DNA of 64,000 nt from contig CM067082.1 of the NCBI GenBank assembly GCA_034008185.1, forward strand, positions 156,681,895 to 156,745,894, read 5' to 3'. The translations under genes and the position numbers were made by a program. Below the pieces are notes generated by a model. The model saw only the letters and a program-made list of their open reading frames with translations. It ran no database searches and was not told the origin of the DNA. The DNA is from Gorsachius magnificus. Taxonomy: Eukaryota > Chordata > Aves > Pelecaniformes > Ardeidae. Positions 24,546-38,500 of this stretch are shown here, piece after piece (within the stretch, counting starts at the first letter, position 1; every line of letters begins with the position of its first letter).

Positions 24546-27500
24546 CCTGTAGTTGGAACCTCATGTAATACCTTTGCTTGTCAGAACTGCATGCACAGAT
24601 GTAGCAGCCTTGGAGCCAGTGAGGTTTCTCAGCACCATGACCCAGCTTAGACCTGTTAGGGTCTAAGTAGCTGAATTTGCATCTATATTAGCAGTTCTGC
24701 CAAGAAAATTTTCACAGCATGGAGGAGCCGTTGTCAGGGAAGTGCCACTATAAAGATCAGCTGCCGATTCCCATACCAAACAAGCTGCATTAAGAAAGGG
24801 GAATCTGGTTGTGGGAACAGTTCCTATGCTAAAGCCTGTCCTGGCATAGTTATTCTAGATGAAGGCCATCCACCTGTTTCAAAGCCCCTTTACAGAGTCT
24901 GTAGCAGAGTTTTGATGATGTGTGTCTGTCTTTAAAAGAATCTCTGGTGTGTAGAAATGGTTTATCGTCACACGTGTAAGTGTTTGCCTAGAGCAAGGAG
25001 AGCACTGAAGAAACCCTCGTGAGACCTCTGAGCAAGGCTACTGTGACCGCACCATGCAGTGCAAGGCAGGTTAGTGTTGGATGAACTTTGAGCTGAAGCA
25101 ATTATACTGATGCCAATTCTCATCTCGCTCAGCCTGCATAGTCCTGACATTGTCTGGTAGAAACATACCTGGATTTATCTGCCAAAAATCTTTGGAAAGA
25201 ATCTACTGGGGAAGTTACAAACTGCTCAAATCCCATAGATCTTTGCTTTTTTTGCTTTTACAGCTGTTGCCAGATGGCCAAAAAAATGAGTTTGGGAATC
25301 AAAATCCCCTGTACAATTAAGAGTGCTGGTGGATGGCATGAAATTGCTACTACAGGACTTAGTATAAGGAATGTGTTATTGCACCAGGAATCTCCAGGCA
25401 CTAATATTGTTTGTGTCATGTCTACGCAGTCTGTGATGCTTATGCGCTCTTCTTCTTGCAATACTTTTTGAATCCTTTGATCAACTACTGTCAAGTTTGA
25501 CAGAAGGCAGGGAGCTGTAAGGTTCCTACAGTTATGATGAAAAACTATGGTCAGGAAAGGGAAAGAGAATCTATGAGTTCCCTACCAAAATAAAATGTGA
25601 ACTTGCCCTATGTTAGGCACTAAGGGGTCTACAGAGGCAGGAGATAAAACAGAATTTCTAATTTCAGGAGATTTCTTTTAATCCAAACTCATGCTTTAAT
25701 AGACACAGAAGACTCCAACCATGAGACTTTGTGCTGTAGGAAACAAAACTCCATCTGTTTCATCACTCAGTACTTATTAACTCTCTGGCTCGGATTATTA
25801 ATTCTTCTTTTTCCTTTCCTCATTTCTCTTGACAAGTGTTGTTTGGCTCTGTATGTTTGCGTTTGATCGTTCTCCCCTTTCCCGTTTCCAGAGTATCCTT
25901 GAATACCAGGTCTTTGAACAGCACTTCATGAAGCAACGGCCCACATACTTTGGATTTTTCTGTTCCAGATGGGTTGGAGCCAGCTTTATATTAAATCAAG
26001 TACCTTTTAGGATTCCCCACAACTTCTCTATACTTCTGGAAAGCTATTTCTTGTCAAAAGCGCAGGGACTGTGATCATTCCATGCTTCAAGTTTTCTTAT
26101 ACAATTTCATGAAGAATCATGCTGGCCATGATCCAAAACAGGTTACTGTGTGGTTGGAGGCAATTCACTTAACCTTACCTTCATACTATGCTGAATTCAA
26201 GCACAACACTGTCAATAATTCTCACATGACCAGGCCCACAACAGCCTCTTAACTTGTTTTTATTTCTGTTAAAAATTAAAATCAAATGAATGGGTTTTGA
26301 GAAGACACTTTCAGGAAAACATTTCCACGTTTAACTAGAAACAGGTTTTTCTGTTCTTAACAACAGATTGTGGTTTTCAAAAGCCAAAACTCTTCCAAAA
26401 TTGAGATTTTTTTTGCCTTTTTCTTTAATAAAATAAAAACAATTCCTAAAAAGAGAACCATGCCCAAATGGGACCAGCCCAGAAGTCTAGCTCCATGTTC
26501 CATGGCCACAAGTGGATATCCGTTAAACCATGTAAGTGATGAGGTTTAGGGTAGTCTACCTGCTGAGACAAGAATGTCTCACCACTCCAGAACACTGCAA
26601 GTGGACCAAAGGGTATGTTAGAAAGTGGTCTGTAAAGAATTGTATGCAGAAGCAGAAAAACGAGGTGGGAGGTAGACCTCTTGTCCAGAGTTTCCACATC
26701 TAGACCTCTACCTGCTGTAGTTAATCTAAGCTGAAGCAACGAGCATCATGGGACTGAAATACCTTTCCCTCAGTCTTCTCATTGGCATTAGGTTTGGAAA
26801 ACAGTCAGACCAACACGCAGGGAGGTAATATACCAGCACTCATCCCTTATGCTAATAGGGGACTAAGTTTTCTTCAACCAGTCCAACCCACCATTAGTAA
26901 CACAAGATAAATCTGCTTTCCAGTCCTTTTTGGCTCTTCCTTCTCGAACCACAGTGGCTGGATAGATTGCTGAATGACTTATTCTTTATCCCTGAAAATA
27001 AAAAATAAATCTTCTATACGTGTGCACGCATGTAATCTTCATTTTATAACGCTGCCTGAAGGCTAGCTCTTTCAGGCTTGAAGTGTTTAAGAAAATGATT
27101 CCTAGGATTTGAAGCTACCCACTCCTGTTCACTGGGGTGTTGCAGACAACAGTTCTGATCTCAGAGTTTATTTTTCCCAGATTACATGTGGTGTGAGCTC
27201 AATAGGAAGCAGCACACAAGTTCAGCAGCGTACTATTTTGTGTGCCTGACATTAAGCTCTGGGTTAGTTCATGAGGCAGTCTCTTTGTTGTGGGGGAATT
27301 GTGATCTTAGTCCCCTCCTAGTAATACCTGTTGATATAAACATCACCTCTTAAAAAGGACAGCACACAGGGGAAACCCTTTCTTTCCCTTCCCAGCAACT
27401 GTTGAATACATTCTGCTTATCCCTTTTTCTTGAAAGACCAAGAAATTAAGTCTACATGGCACATGTTGTGTCATCCTTAGGGTCCTATGTTTATGAAGTA

Positions 27501-30489
27501 CCCATTGGTCCTGCCCAGCAAAATATATTCCCCCATCACCTTACCACATCTGCAATGACTACCTGGGAAGCCTCTTTTTCAAGACACAAAAGATACCTTT
27601 CTTAGACTTATCTATGGCTACAAGCTCTGTGTGGGCATTTGCTGGAGCCTGGTACCTGATTGCTGAATGAGGACAAGGTTTATGGATCCTTTTCCTGCTC
27701 CAAGGCATCCCATGATGGAGCTCAGCCTGGGAAGGATCTGCTCCTCCTGGTGAGGATGTGGAGGACATGGAGAAACATGATAGCAGACAAGTCATTGCGG
27801 GGACTTTTTTAAAGCTATCTGGATAATATTAAACTCCCAAGCTTGGATGCTAAGTGTGAGGACTTTGCAACAGTGTGCAAACAGGCCATGAGGCCTATTG
27901 CTTTGTTGATAAGACCAGGGAAAAGGTTGAAATCAGAAGACCTGTTTTCCCACATGCCGTATCTCTCTGTGACACTCTGTACTTCACCCAAAGTGCAGGT
28001 GGGGAACCTGTGACATCTGTGTCTCTCAAGAGAGGAGCTCTTGTGTCTGCTGAAGGTAAGTCTTTACCACATCTTAGCAACTACTAACAGAACCCTATCT
28101 GCTTCCCCAAGTAACTCACACACAGACCTGAGGGTCACACAACAGCTCATCTTGGAGCTCCTGAATTTTCTAACCATGCCTGGGGTGTGGATTATCACAC
28201 GGCTCCCTCTATACCCCATTTTTTCTGATTCATAGGTGGCAGAAAGCACTAGTTTTGATCTTTTCCCTCTCTCTTACTCAGTCTTAACAGTAAAAGGCAA
28301 ATATATAGTCAGATCAGGAATGTAGGTGTAAGACAGCAACAGAGAGAAGGGAAACGAAAGTGAAAGACAGCCGAATACACAATCTACAGGACTGTTGCTC
28401 ATGTGCTTTCAATATCCCTTTTCTAGAATCCCTTCAGTATTTCTAGGTGTAGAAGGAGAGCTCCATCATGCCACCCCAAATTGGAGATGGACCCACAGCA
28501 CCACAGGGCTTCCTTTCTGTTTTACCTTACTTCTGTTTCTGTGAAGTTAGGTATGGCGTACAGATGAAAATGCCCTGGATGGGTCTAGTTAGAGCCAAGA
28601 ATGCTGGACACTTAAAAACAATTTCCCGTCCCTATTTCACACCTAATCAGCCCAGGGGTGTGAATGAACTATGTAAATGTTGTTGATGGCACTTTGCTTT
28701 TCCAGCTGCAAACAGACTGGCTGCTACTGCTTGAGCTAACAGCAATGTGGTGTGGCTGTTAAGACAGATCCCTTATCCTTCACCTTGTGTAGACACCAGA
28801 AGGTATCCACACATATTCTTTTCTCCCTACCCTGACATGCATTTGGTTGACTCTCCCAGGTCTGCTCCCATGGTGATTTACAGATCTTTAAATGATAAAA
28901 AATTGGCTTTAAAGACACATTGTATAAGAGATGACCTTAGTACCTGCCTCCTCAGAGAATGGTCTTTTGCCTACGGGTAGATGGGAGCTGTGACTTTGGC
29001 CCACGCAAATTTGTTCTATATTATTGTATTATGAATAATTTAAAGAAAAATAGGAGAGGGATGGAAGATTCAGGTTAAATCCTGCTAAACAAAAGGGTGG
29101 GGGGAAGCAGAGAGGAAGAAAGGATTGTAATTTGGGATGTAATTCCATCCTTGTTTTACCATTGATTTTTTTTTATTGAGACCACAGGCAATGGGTTTAT
29201 ATGATCAGCTTCTGCAAGTGCTTATGTCCTTCACAAGATGTTGAAGGAGACTCTTGCTAACTAACCTAAGTGCCTAAGGTAGGATGATTCTGTGTCCTAA
29301 GCAGCACAGAAAGTTAGGCATATTTGAACAGCTGCCAAAAAATAGATATGCTGGTTGAGAAGATGCTTGAACTCCACTCTTGGTGTGGAACCTGTGAAAA
29401 TAAGGGTGAGTCTAGGATTGTTGGTGTTGGATTTCTTCATTTTTGGATTGGTGTTTTTCCCTATACCTTGTGCATATAGAATCAGTCCCAACAACCAAAT
29501 GTTGAAAATGTGATGATTAGGAAAAAAACAAAACAAATAATCAAACAAAAAAAAACCCTAAGAAAGCAGAGTACTAAAGCTGAATAGTTGAAGTGTTTTG
29601 GCTACTGGATGGCATAGGACTGGAGTACAAGTTTTCCAAGCTATTGATAAGGTTGTGAAAGACTGCTTAAAATTTTGAGGGAAGTTCCCCTAAAAGAGAT
29701 ATTCTCCAGCATGTTTCTACTCTCTGTTAGTCATTTAATAGCTTGGAATGTTATCTGCTGTAGGCTTAATAATAAAAGAAACATGTCCATTCAGGGGGTG
29801 ACCTTTTCAAAATCTTAAGAAGTTTGTTGAAAAAAGTAGTTATATCTAGATGATTAATTTTAACTTGAATACCCTTTTGATAAGTGAAGGTAGGTGAATC
29901 CCATCTGTAGAGTATAGAATGTTGCTTCTAGAATTGACTTTGATTGCCTGTTCCTTGTCAAATACATACATATGCAAAAAGTTACTTGTGCCCCTGACTG
30001 CTTATAAGGATAATTAAAATGTCAAGGCTGGAGCAGACCACACAATAGCTTGAATCTTTTACCTTGAAGCATTTTTTCAAACTGTTGGGTCCCAGTACCC
30101 ACTTGGTTTCCTAACTATATCTCCAGGCAGCTGATACTTTTCTGCACCCTCCTTTACTTTTGCTGGGAGGTTGTGCCAGGCATCATTCTTTGAAGCTGCC
30201 CTCTGGCTTCTCTATTTGAAAAGAAAACTCTCTTCTATTGTAAAACACAAACATTCCTTCCTCTATTGTCTAATATTATTGGGGCTGATGTTTTGGTTTT
30301 TTTTTTTTTTTTTTTTTCAGTGAATAAGTTTAAATAATACCATAGGACTGTTCCTTGTATTCTATGCAATAACTCACATTAGGAAATTTTGCAATATCCA
30401 TTGTAAAAGAAAATGTTCTATGTCTGTTGCTACTTTCATTAAGCTTAGATCTTCCAGTCCCAAGAGCATAGCTTCTCTGGTGGTGAGTT
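24546..30489. other. Unique non-coding sequence
   Basis: Nearly 6 kb have no recognisable gene or LINE. Around 26158-26180 'gaggcaattcacttaacctt' resembles a MIR box but nothing around it fits. A T21 run lies at 30297-30317. Open frames are under 100 codons and unremarkable. Confidence 0.55.
30297..30317. repeat. T21 homopolymer
   Basis: A run of about 21 T is followed by CAG. It resembles a strong splice acceptor, but the sequence downstream reaches stops quickly in all frames. Confidence 0.9.
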
Positions 30490-30913
30490 AGAATCACAGA
30501 ATCATAGAAAGGTTGGAGTCAGAAGGGACCTTTAAAGGTCATCTAGTCCAACCCCCTGCAGTAAGCAGGGGCGTCTTCAACCAGATCAGGTTGCTCAGAG
30601 CCCCGTCTAACCTGACCTGAAATGTTTCCAGGGATGGGGCATCTACCACTGCTCTGGGAAACCTGTGCCAGTGTTTCACCACCCTCATCTTAAAAAATTT
30701 CTTCCTTCCATCTGAATCTACCCTCTTTTAGTTTAAAACTATTCCCTCTTGTCCTATCAAAACAGGCCCTATGAAAAAGTCTGTCCCCATCTTTCTTATA
30801 AGCTCCCTTGAAGTATTGAAAGGCCACAATAAGGTCCCCCTGCAGCCTTCTCTTCTCCAGGCTGAACAACCCCAGCCTTTCCTCATAGGAGAGGTGCTCC
30901 AACCCTCTGTTCC
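30490..30913 (-). mobile_element. CR1 LINE 3' fragment, minus strand, 0.4 kb
   Basis: The plus strand begins with the tail complement 'gaatcacagaatcatagaaa'. It continues through 'ggtcatctagtccaaccccc' and the 3' UTR into the C-terminal part of ORF2. The minus-strand frame at 30902-30690 reads [20 protein letters not shown] and then [10 protein letters not shown], missing a few residues relative to the copy at 56671-57697. It is truncated just upstream of the LEHLSYE block. Confidence 0.95.
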
Positions 30914-32451
30914 CCCCCTCTCTTTCTCTAGGTGGCTCTTAGACTGTGGCAGATCAACCAGTCCTGTCCCTGTTCCTCTTCACCTCTTTCTAACTTCTTG
31001 TTGAACCCTGAGGGGCAGGAAGCCAACACCCGGCTGCAATATGGACTCCTTACAACTATAAACCTTTTGCATGAACTACAGCAGCCCTCAGGCTACTTCC
31101 GTTTGGCAGCAGCAGACTGGCTGTACCAAGGGTTAATACGAACTTTAAATATTGTCACACATAGAATGCTGTGGCTTGTGTGACGTTGATCGTCGGTCCT
31201 CCAAAACCTGGCTTGAAGTACTTTTCTACAGCTCTTTCTTTGATGATGAAGCAAATGAGGAGGATGGTGCTAGTTTGACACACTGGCTTTCAACTTCTTC
31301 TGAACTGTCATTGCCTTATATGTTTTCATTTTTGGCAGGTGTTCAGGGCCTGCATAGTGAATTTAAATATATTGGCAAGAGAAATGGCACAAGATCCCCT
31401 ACTTCCTCAGGCGAGACTCTAGGAACTCTGTAAGTCTGTCATCAGAGTGCCCATCCACCAAGGATTTTAACAGTCATCAAAAGAAGATGTTGCCTCCTGC
31501 AGTCAGTCTCAAATTAATTTTCTTATAAGCCCTTCATAGATTTCCAAGACAGTAATTGACTTCCAGGGAACTGTAGGCCAGAGCTTGTTCTGCTCCAAAG
31601 GGGCACAAAACCAGCAAACAGTGGCAGGAAATATCAAGTCACAGCCAGGACCTTTGAAACTTTACAGAAAGCAGACTGATGAAGCTGAAAGTGTGTATTC
31701 CCAGCATGCAGTGGTGAACTCCACCATAGCTAAGGTTGGAGAACGATCCAAGGATTGATATATGATTTTTAAGGGAGCTTTTACTTCTGTTTATGCAATT
31801 ATTTAAAATGAACTAGTTACCTTTGGGAAAGTGAGTGTACAATTGATTTAGGGTTTTTTTTTGTAATAAGTGGAATCTATCCAATTCCTTCACAAAGTTT
31901 GGGGTAGTAAGATAGTTATTTGTATGCAGTGGTGTATATATTTAAATATTCATGGTTATCTAATAGATTCACAGACTTCACAGTCCAGAAGATCTGGTAT
32001 GACTTACTTTACTGATCTCCTGCTTTGCACAGGCCTTACACATTCTTTATCCTGAGAAATAGTTACAATTTTGGATTCTGGGGGGTATTCTAAGATTGCA
32101 AGATCTGTTTTCATTCTAAATTAGGATGAGAAGATTAGTTCTTCTTTCTTCAACTAAATGGAAATGCATCTGTCAAAATGTTTTCCTTCAACATTTTTTA
32201 TGAAAAACGAAATATTTCAGCATTCCTTGAAACTGGAATGTTTGACTTGGATTCACTGATCTGACCGGAAGTATTTTATTTGACATTGGTTCAATGGTAA
32301 TCTGCTTTTATATTTTTTTTTTCACTGTGGCACATTGCCACTTGGAAGCTGTAGTCCCAGGCCTGCTGGTGTCATTATCACCTTTGTACAGGTTTTATAG
32401 CCAGGTTGTCCTTCCTTAGTGTCCTTCCTATAATTCCATAGAGGCACTGTA
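30914..32451. other. Unique non-coding sequence
   Basis: No supported gene. A 93-codon frame at 31152-31433 contains an acidic stretch (FFDDEANEEDGASLTHWL) that looks protein-like, but it begins at TTG and I recognise no family. Confidence 0.5.
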
Positions 32452-32601
32452 CAGTCTCCATCCTTGGACATTTTCAAAACTGAACAGAGTTTGTTCTAGC
32501 TTTACAGTTAGCCTTGAAAAGGAGTTAACCCTTGAAAAGGCAGGTGGATGCAATACCACAGGAGGTCCTTTCCAACAGAAACTCTTCCATGATTCTGCAA
32601 T
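32452..32601 (+). mobile_element. CR1 LINE 3'-end fragment, plus strand, very old
   Basis: A heavily diverged CR1 3' end. 'tctccatccttggacatttt' matches the end of ORF2, and 'aggaggtcctttccaacaga' plus 'ccatgattctgcaatt' match the 3' UTR and tail. The intervening ~70 bases are barely recognisable. The order and spacing of the blocks support the call. Confidence 0.75.
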
Positions 32602-34872
32602 TAAAAGTCTGTTTAAGAGGACTGGAGTTGGTCCTTGTATAGATCTGGTAAATCTAACTTTCAGTCTTCAGTCCCATATTTGACTTCTTTTGAGATCTGT
32701 CATTTGCACAGATCCTTCATTTTCTACACTGGCACTTTCCAATTGCACTTGTTCTGTACTTGTTCTTGAAGGCATCAACCAAGCTTCAGCTACGAGTGAG
32801 TACTTGAGATATGTTGCCCAAAGCTCAGATTAGATTGACAGAAGATGGTTTCTTCTGGCCTTGAAACACATGCAGGCTATGCACGCTAAGAATGATGGAG
32901 CCCCATTCTCTCCTAATTTCTTTTCTGTTCTCTCCTTCTATTTCCTGCTTTCCTCTGGTCATCTGGATGTTGCGGTAGGGTCTAGGAAAAGACCAATCCT
33001 GTAACTTCCCCTCCTGTTGATGCCAAGTTTGCACCAAGGACTCTGGCGAGAATGTGTCTAGAATATGTCAAGCCAAAGCTTTCTCTCTGGAGAGTTTCCC
33101 AAAGTAATTCCATCTAACAGAACAAAAGCTCCAGAAAAGTACCGTGTTTCTTATAAAACAGATGTTTTAATGCCTTGCCAATGCCTAATAAATGGCAATG
33201 TATTCACACTGTCAAGGTTGTAAACTTAATAAATTACATTTAATACAGATATAAATACAGAAAACCACACTGAAAATAGACAAGAAAAGTAACCATGTCT
33301 TATATAAGAGCAAAAATGCTGGTATGCGATTTCACCCAGGCACATGTGGGTGTGTATCTGTATATATCTGTACAAAGAAGTGAATGTTACCAATTAAATG
33401 AATGGTTCTGGTTTACTCAGTCAAGACTCACCTGCAAAAAAGAAAAAAAAAATAAAAAAAATTAAAAAAAGGAGAATTTTTAATGTCAGGAAGATTGGGC
33501 AATGCTTTGCAAATCGCCATTCAAAAGTCAAAGCTAAAGCCTTAGCACTGACTAATGGTTTCCCCAATTCATATCATTCCTTTCAGCTTCAGTGCCTTGA
33601 CTTGCATATTGCAGAAATAAAACAAGGACTATTTCAGGTAATTTTGACAGCCACAAAAAGGTAACATTCATAGCCAACACTTTGAGGGAGTCAAGACCAA
33701 GAGAACTGCCTAAACACTTCCACCTCCTGGCTCCAGAGACTGAATTCTAGAGGCTGCTTCTCCATCACCTTGCAGTGTGTGTTCAAAATGGATAAAAAAG
33801 ACTGATAAAAATAGCTACTGTTCTGCTCAAACCTTTACCCTCATGTCAGACATTCATTTTCCATGGGCAGAGTCTCACAGTTGAAAATTCATGCCTCAGA
33901 CCTTTCAGATTGGACCCAGCGAAGGAGATGAGTAAGTAGTAAGGTTTTTTTGTGCTGGCACATGCTGGCTGCTGGTTATATACGTGGGGTGGTGTTATCA
34001 ATGTGTTTACTATTCTGTGACTCCTGCGGTCGTAGTGAAATCTGTGCATTATCTGTTTTAATCGCCACCTCTGAGGCCAGACTGAATGTTTCTAAAGTCC
34101 AAGAAAGTCTTTTTCATTTAGTTCAACATGGCTTGGATAAGATCTTTCACATTTATGAGCATAATTTGATGCTGTTATTGATACCTTGGCAAAGTGCATA
34201 CCTAGACCTGTCATTGCAGCATGGGGGATATTTTATACCTACTTTGCTCTTGTCAAAACCTCCTAACAGCTGTGAGGCCATAAAAAATCAACTTCATACC
34301 AAGTCAAAACTGAAATGCTGAAACTCAGAAACAGCTGTATAAGGGAGTAGAAAATAGATCTTCCCCTTTGTCCTGAGACTTTGTGAGTACCAGTAACTCA
34401 GCATTTTCTCTGTCAAGGGCTTCCCCCTCCCTCTCACTTTGGAATTTCCTCCTCTTTGGCTTTTGTCCAGGACCTGTCTTCAGAGTGAGATATAAGGTGC
34501 GTTTAATTTGCTTTAGCTTTTCCTTCCTTTTTTTTTTTTTTTTTAAAATTATTTGTTTTCCTTGGTCTAAGGAATGTATGTTCTTCAGTGCTGCAAATAA
34601 ACATCTCCCCGCTACAAAGAAAGGTGTTGCACTGTGGAGCCTGGTCCCTGGAGCATGATGTACCATCTTTTCCTCTACCAGCCAAACAGATAGCACAGGC
34701 TCCCACTCTGGCTGAGACCCTTAGTCACTGTCAACGACCAGCATCTGCAGGTTTGTCAAATAGAGACCCTTATAGTTATCTCCTGTTGTTCTGGCTCCTT
34801 CTCCATCTTTCACCTGGGCATGAGGTAGGCTCTGCCCTTCTTTTTATGGGTTTGGATACATCAATGCACTAT
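32602..34872. other. Unique sequence with A/T-rich tracts
   Basis: No gene is seen. A-rich simple sequence lies at 33436-33470 and a T17 run at 34528-34544. Overlapping open frames of 90-123 codons on both strands at 34325-34905 have no family resemblance and are partly coded by the T-run. Confidence 0.55.
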
Positions 34873-35500
34873 AACAGAATTGCTGAGTTTGGGAGGGGCG
34901 TCTGAAGATCTTCCAGTCAAACCCAGCTGGAGAAGGATGTTCAGGGCCATGTCCAGTCAGGTTTTGAATATCTCTGGGGTTGGAGACTCCACAACCAATC
35001 TGGGCATCCCGTTCCAGTGTTCAGCTACCCTCAAAGCAAAAAAGTTTTTCTCTGTTTAAACAGAACTTCCTGTATTTCAATTTGTGCTCATTGCCTCTTG
35101 CCCTGTCTCTGAGCATCACTGGCAAGACCCTGGTTCCATCTTCTTTCCTCTTTCCCTGTCAGGTATTTATAAGCATTGATAAGATCCTCATGAGCTTTCT
35201 CTTCTGCAGCCTAAACAACACAGCTCTCTCACTCTCTGCTTGTATGAGAGAGGCTCCGATCCCTTAATTACCTTCATGGCCTCCACCAGACTGGCTCCAC
35301 TATTTCCATTCTGCTCTTGTCCTGGGGAGTCCAGCACTGTTTGCAAGACCCCAGGTGTGCCTCACCACTTCTGAGTAGAGAAGTACCACCTCCCTCAACT
35401 GCTGGCAGCATACTTGCTAATGCAGCTGTGGACCTCCTCTGCCACAAGGGAACATTTCTGGCTCATGTTCAACATGTTGTCTACCATGCAAGATTTTAAT
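34873..35500 (-). mobile_element. CR1 LINE 3' fragment, minus strand, old, 0.6 kb
   Basis: In inverse orientation the plus strand shows the classic older-CR1 landmarks in order: 'cttccagtcaaacccagctg', 'tgaatatctctggggttgga', 'gactccacaaccaatctggg', 'cccgttccagtgttcagcta', 'gtgctcattgcctcttgccc' and 'ctcttctgcagcctaaacaa'. Many small indels leave no long frame. The right boundary is vague and could extend past 35500. Confidence 0.88.
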
Positions 35501-38500
35501 CGCTCTGACCAAAAATTATAGCATGATGAATGAGTGTATCAAGACCCACTCCTTGGTTGGTCTTTGCGGAACAGGAGTCTATTGCTGTGTGAGAGACTTT
35601 AGTTCAAGGACTAGTATCTCCTGTTTTTTCATTTAGGAGGTTGTCCACTCCAGTTCTGGAGTCCCTATGACCAACAGGAGCACAGGTCAACTTTTCTCCC
35701 ACCTGTTTGTGGAGCTTACACAGAATATTAGTCTGTGGTGAGGTCACTGCTTTCCAGCAAGCCACTTCAAAGGGCCTGTTTCTTTCCTTTGATTAAAAAG
35801 GATGGTTAGGGTGGTAGCTTGGATAGAGACATTCGCATGAGATTCATATGTTTAACTCAAAGGAAGCCCAACCGTAAGCTCCTGGGTCTCAGTCAAACAG
35901 GAATATAACTATTAATTATCAGTTCTCTGGGGTTTCTTGCAATGAATCTCTGTAGCACCTTTCTTGACACCGGTCTCATCCCAGAGTTGGCCTCCGGGCA
36001 CTGCCACACAAGGTAGAGGAGGAAATTACTTCCCACCAAGGCAAAAGAAGTACATACATAGGTGTCTTTCTGTTCAGGGAACCGTCTGTTTGTTGTCTTC
36101 ACATGAAAGCTGTGTATCCATGTAAACAGAGTTGGGATCTTTGCTTGATTGCAGCAATATGGCCATTTGTTGTTTTTCCTATTAACCTTCCAGTGACGGA
36201 GCACAGAGATTAGGAAATGAGCTACATGAAAGAATTCTGAATAATATTTCCTATCAGATCTGGCTGTTCCTGAGGTATGTTAGAAATGAGCCTTTCAAAT
36301 GGGGGGAGGGTTATTCATTAGAGTCCTTTAAAAGTTGGAATTCACAGGTCAAAATGAATGTGTGTCTCTCCCTCTTTCTCTTTCAAAAGAGTATCTGAAT
36401 AAAAGGGGACATGTTGACCTTGGAAATTGCCTCCTTCTGTTCCTGAAGGAGATGAGAGGCAGAAGGAAGAGGTTAGAAGTGCGAAGTGCTTTGGGGTTTG
36501 GATGTTGAACACTTCAGCGTTGTGTTGCAACACGTTTGTTAAACAACACAAGTGATGAAAAATAGCATTTTCCTGCTCAGAGCCCCTTTATCAGCCTTCA
36601 CATCTGACAACAGGACTGCGAATCATGACTAGCTATTAACCATTAAATAGGAAAAAGGGTGACCTGATGACCCCCATGGTGCTGGAAGAAACCTTGCAAA
36701 TCATCTAAGACTTGGCTTGGTGGTAAGCACTGCAGACAACAGCATCTGCACAAAAGGATCATGTCAAAAATAACCAACATTAAAAAAAGGCATTACTTCT
36801 GAGAAAACCTAATTAACAGCAGGCTCTCTGTTTCTTTTATTTTCCAATGTGCTTTATGGTAAGCCTTTACTCAAATACTAGACAAGCCAACAGAAAGGCT
36901 TCTAGTAGCTGGGTATGTAGATATTTTGGCATGTCTAGCAAACCAGACAGTCCCTACTGTGGCAAATATTGCCACAAGAAAACTGTTGACCAGATTTTGC
37001 AGGTCTGACCCAGGCAAATCTGCCACTGGATGCTTCAGAGGCAAGGGACTGGCTTTATTTTATTTTATATATTCATAAATATTTCAATACTCAACAAGGG
37101 CAAGTCTCCTGAGTGCTGTCATAGGCTCATGTGGATATCTCAGATACGCTGTCTGAAATGACCTGAAACACCCGTGTTTAGGGAACTGAGCCACACAGTC
37201 TCCAACAACATAGGTGTCTGTGTGAGAGCTCTGTGTGCTTGTCCACACTTTGGTGTCTACTGTCATTTGACGTATCCTAAGGCATCAGAAACATCCCCAT
37301 TGGGCTCAATGATGGGACACGGGAGCTAGAGGAGAACTATATAATTCTGGAACAGCAACTGGAGGGCATGAGGTATGTCCTCGGGATCTCAAATGGGGCT
37401 AGACACCTGTGTGTGCAGAACTGGATTGAGCCCAAGGTGTGAGCTCCTGTTACGGTCAAGGAAGAACCTAGTCAATACACAAATTTAGATTTCTTAATCT
37501 GTGAGTTGAATCCCATATCTTGCTTTGGAATACGCAATATAAGAGGTATTATTACTACTTTTCATTTGCATAATACAGACAGGTAACTTGCTGGTGAAAC
37601 TGAATTTCCAGGCTCACTAAATAAAGTACTCCGGGATTTGCAAAAACCAATTTCCTTCGTGCAAAAGTTTCAGGACAGTGCTGCTGCGGTGTCAAGATGC
37701 GTAGACTGATGTACATGCAGACACACTGAGTACGCTGCAAAGACAATCTCATATACCATCCTGGTCTCTGACCCAAAGCTAGCACTGCCATACTCCTGTA
37801 CAGCGAAGTATAGTTCTTCCTCTAAACTGTTAATCATTTTAACTTGTTTAGAATTTGCCCCCTCAGAGCATGACTTAATCTTGCCTGAGTTTAGTTGTCT
37901 AAAAGCTGGACATCTATTTTATGCATGATTTCTGTGCTCTCTCCAAAGTCAATGAAAAGGGACAGGCCTCATCTGCAGGAGATGAGTCACCCCACTCATA
38001 TGTTCTGGTTAAACTTTCTCCTAAAGTACCTAATGCCCTTCCCTTGAGGAGAGGGGAAGACTCCCAGTTTGGATCTTCTACCTTACTGTGAGTTCTTGAC
38101 TTATTTGCACATCTGTAAGAGTCTAATGCCATTTGAGCTGCCCAAATACAACCCAGCTAGTGTCTAGCTGCAACTCCAGAAGGACCACGCCTTGTAAAGT
38201 CCAGGGCTATTTCAAGTTATATGAAGGTCTATCCATATGCTGGTCTAACCATTTAGCTTCTAACCTTCAGATAGCTAGAGGCTGATGAATTAAAGGTCAC
38301 AGCAACAGTCAGTACTACATGTCTAGCATTGTATGCAATATACCTATGTTCTTTTTGCAAAAGAGGATGACATCCTTAGAGATACAGGCACTGGTACTAT
38401 TCTCCTCCTGTCGTTAAAACTCCTGTTGATTTTCAACTTCCTGTGCTTCTAAAAAAGGTGTCAACTCTCATTGTAGGGTTATGACCTCACTGAGTCTACC

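Noticed and set aside
30297..30320. T21-CAG as a splice acceptor
   Set aside because: Downstream frames close quickly and no donor partner is convincing; it is a simple homopolymer.
31152..31433. Minus-CR1-adjacent plus-strand frame with acidic, protein-like stretch
   Set aside because: It starts at TTG, has no recognisable domain, and the acceptor- and donor-like sites around it do not define one consistent exon.
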